In this document: in pieces, positions 62,357 through 64,000 of the stretch
Numbering within the stretch: the first letter of the stretch is position 1
Layout: each line of letters starts with the position of its first letter
Origin: Leptotrichia sp. HSP-342
GTDB taxonomy: Bacteria; Fusobacteriota; Fusobacteriia; Fusobacteriales; Leptotrichiaceae
Length of the DNA stretch: 64,000 nucleotides
Reading direction: 5' to 3'
Assembly (NCBI RefSeq): GCF_041199995.1
Contig: NZ_CP165646.1
Coordinates: 2,232,001-2,296,000 of the forward strand
Position numbers and translations under genes: made by a program
The notes under the pieces: model-generated
Seen by the model: the letters and a program-made list of their open reading frames with translations, nothing else
What the model was told of the DNA's origin: nothing
Databases searched by the model: none

Positions 62357-62598
62357 AAGACTAGCCATGGGTTATTGCGTAGCAATCTTGCCATAATTTT
62401 AATTATTAGGATAAACCTTTATTGCAAGGTAAGGTTTTGCGGCAATGAGCAATCCTACGAAAATAAAAAATAAAAAAGCTGAATGATATTGTTTCCCACT
62501 TAATCCTATTTTTTTACTCTATCTATTTTTAAAATCAAAATCTTAATTATTTTAATTTGTATAATTTTTCATTTTACTAAAGACAACCAATATATATT

Positions 62599-63396
62599 TT
62601 AATAATTTTCCACAAATTCCTTCACAGACAAAATCTTTCCATCCATTTCCATTTCCTTAGACAAATCACTGATATACGGTTGTTTTACCATGCTTTGCTC
62701 CAATGTATCAAATTGCCAGAAAATATCACGTTTATCTCCATCAGCGATAACTTTTCCATTTGTCATTACAATTACCCTGTCAAAATTTTTTACTACAAAT
62801 TCCATATCGTGAGTTATTGTAATTATAGTTTTTCCTTGCTTTTGAAGTTCGTCAATCAAGTTATGCAAAACTCTCATTCCTCTAAAATCCTGCCCTGCTG
62901 TTGGCTCATCCATTACAATAACGTCTGAACCCATTGCAATTACTGCGGCAATTGTAACAAATTTTCTCAAGGAATACGGTAAATTGTACGGATTTTCCTT
63001 TTGATATTTTTCAAGTTCCGTTAATTTTATGGCATTTTCCACCATTGTTTTTGTTTCATCAGGAGAATATTTTAATTTTTTTGCTCCAAAGGCTATTTCA
63101 TCGTAAACATTGTTATGAAATATCTGATCCATTGGATTTTGAAAGACATATCCGACTTTTCGGCTCATTTTGGCAACGGTATATTTCTTTGTATTCCAGT
63201 CATCTACAACAACATCTCCGCTTACTGGCTTTAAAAGTCCATTCAACATTTTTACCATCGTTGTTTTCCCAGCTCCATTTTGCCCAATAATCGCAACTTT
63301 CTCCCCTTTTTTAACTTCAAGAGAAACATCATTAAGCACATTTTCAGTTCCATTCGGATATTTAAAACTCAAATTTTTTACAGTAATAAAACTCAT
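62599..63396 (-). CDS. EcfA/CbiO-type ATPase of an energy-coupling-factor transporter
   Basis: A 265-residue ABC ATPase. Walker A GQNGAGKTT, Q-loop YVFQNPMDQIFHNNVYDEIAFG (the EcfA pattern), Walker B DVIVMDEPTAG, and switch His in ITITHDMEF. The signature LSGGQ region is degenerate (LPYSLRKFVTIAAV). The ATG at 63396 has AAAGGAGAC upstream and gives MSFITVKNLSFKYPNGTENV; the in-frame ATG at 63429 only adds 11 residues. ECF ATPases normally come in pairs with an EcfT; the adjacent gene (63448-63978) is a membrane protein whose relation is unclear. Confidence 0.85.
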   Translation of the reverse strand: MSFITVKNLSFKYPNGTENVLNDVSLEVKKGEKVAIIGQNGAGKTTMVKMLNGLLKPVSGDVVVDDWNTKKYTVAKMSRKVGYVFQNPMDQIFHNNVYDEIAFGAKKLKYSPDETKTMVENAIKLTELEKYQKENPYNLPYSLRKFVTIAAVIAMGSDVIVMDEPTAGQDFRGMRVLHNLIDELQKQGKTIITITHDMEFVVKNFDRVIVMTNGKVIADGDKRDIFWQFDTLEQSMVKQPYISDLSKEMEMDGKILSVKEFVENY

Positions 63397-63447
63397 AGTT
63401 TTGTCTCCTTTAAAAATTTTATTAAACAATTATCTTCAATAATTATT

Positions 63448-63978
63448 TTATTGTTCCAGCTCCTCTTTTTTCCTCTTCATGTATTCTGTAACTGTTCTAA
63501 AACTAAAAAAAGCCCCAAATATTATAAAAGTTACTGATACTATCAATAAATTTTTATAAAAAAAACGTTGATTGAAAACTTCATTTATCGAATTAAAAAA
63601 CTCTGCTGTAAATTTTGTTTTCTCAGATGAACTTATAAAATATGCCAGTTCAGTCACATTTCCAAGATAAATTGTTATAATTGCTGGAATATATGCAAGA
63701 AAAAGGGCTGACAACAATTCTTTATTTGACGGCTCTTTATTTTCTTTTGGTGCAAATCTGCTTCTATTCTTATCCTTTTCATTTTCAAAATTTTTTTTAT
63801 CATATCTATTTAATCCGTATGTCCAGCCACTACATATTCCTAAAAAAATCAGCACTTCAAAAAAAGGTATGTATTTATTAACAAATATTTTAAAAAGGCA
63901 GTATAGACAATAAACAATTGTCATCACAAAAAATAACAAAATAATTCCTAATAAGCCTGACAAACATCTTTTCATCAA
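63448..63978 (-). CDS. integral membrane protein, possibly transporter-associated
   Basis: A 176-residue protein with four to five membrane segments (about 8-30, 36-55, 87-105 and 142-165) and charged tails (Lys/Asn-rich at 60-85 and KRKKEELEQ at the end). Just downstream on the same strand, after about 50 bp, lies the EcfA/CbiO-type ATPase gene, so it could be a component of that transporter; it does not show the EcfT or S-unit motifs I know. GAAAGGGAAATTTTG precedes the ATG. The next upstream gene is beyond the window. Confidence 0.65.
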   Translation of the reverse strand: MMKRCLSGLLGIILLFFVMTIVYCLYCLFKIFVNKYIPFFEVLIFLGICSGWTYGLNRYDKKNFENEKDKNRSRFAPKENKEPSNKELLSALFLAYIPAIITIYLGNVTELAYFISSSEKTKFTAEFFNSINEVFNQRFFYKNLLIVSVTFIIFGAFFSFRTVTEYMKRKKEELEQ

Positions 63979-64000
63979 AATTTCCCTTTCTCACTTTCCA

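Noticed and set aside
62168-62368. A 66-codon minus-strand frame overlapping the palindrome at 62287-62356
   Set aside because: Its sequence is the translation of the palindromic repeat; no start signal or family resemblance.

Overview
The window is AT-rich chromosomal DNA that looks like a Leptotrichia-type member of the Fusobacteriota. This is inferred from several things together: low GC, tandem genes for FadA-like adhesins, an OmpA-family protein in a low-GC diderm background, mevalonate-pathway genes, and the style of the housekeeping proteins. No rRNA, tRNA or CRISPR array was recognised.

Layout. 1-5900: the tail of a small exported protein, then a minus-strand operon running from a membrane protein through mutL, rlmH and two small genes to lysS. 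6000-12700: mevalonate kinase and mevalonate diphosphate decarboxylase, two small exported proteins, ffh, an HtrA-type protease lipoprotein and the thiol peroxidase tpx. 12960-15240: an ArsR-type regulator followed by an insertion-sequence graveyard (IS200, IS630-like and IS5 remnants). 15590-18590: a three-gene operon encoding a solute-binding-like protein without a signal peptide, a G3E-type GTPase and an ABC ATPase with no permease. 18900-21900: decayed polymorphic-toxin tails with probable immunity genes, invaded by IS5 and IS30 elements. 22100-24560: two fadA-like genes and enolase. 24800-31350: exported proteins, two 5'-nucleotidase-type enzymes and a MazG-like protein, with inverted copies of a hairpin-bearing repeat between them. 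31500-38080: an Arg-rich exported peptide, an acyltransferase, an OmpA-family protein, the stringent-response enzyme Rel and a GmrSD-like DUF262 protein. 38170-42420: an operon around a P-type ATPase in which four proteins carry a cysteine-less HMA-like domain. 42480-49820: gpmA, glmU, prs, a YrdC-family gene and a solitary GspE/PilB-type ATPase. 49950-50900: an IS630 element. 50970-60800: apt, then the operon def-fmt-rex-folD-accB-CNNM-Nudix, an EamA transporter and recG. 61000-64000: an exported protein paralogous to one at 25.8-26.7 kb, a large palindromic repeat, an EcfA/CbiO-type ATPase and a membrane protein.

Most of the window is ordinary core metabolism and information processing in co-directional operons. 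Good sigma70-type promoters can be read in front of several units, and hairpin-plus-T-tract terminators end many of them. The most unusual material is the permease-less ABC/GTPase/binding-protein operon, the four-fold H-x4-R-x-R HMA-like operon, the toxin/immunity debris, and a dispersed repeat whose hairpin stem differs between copies by paired changes.
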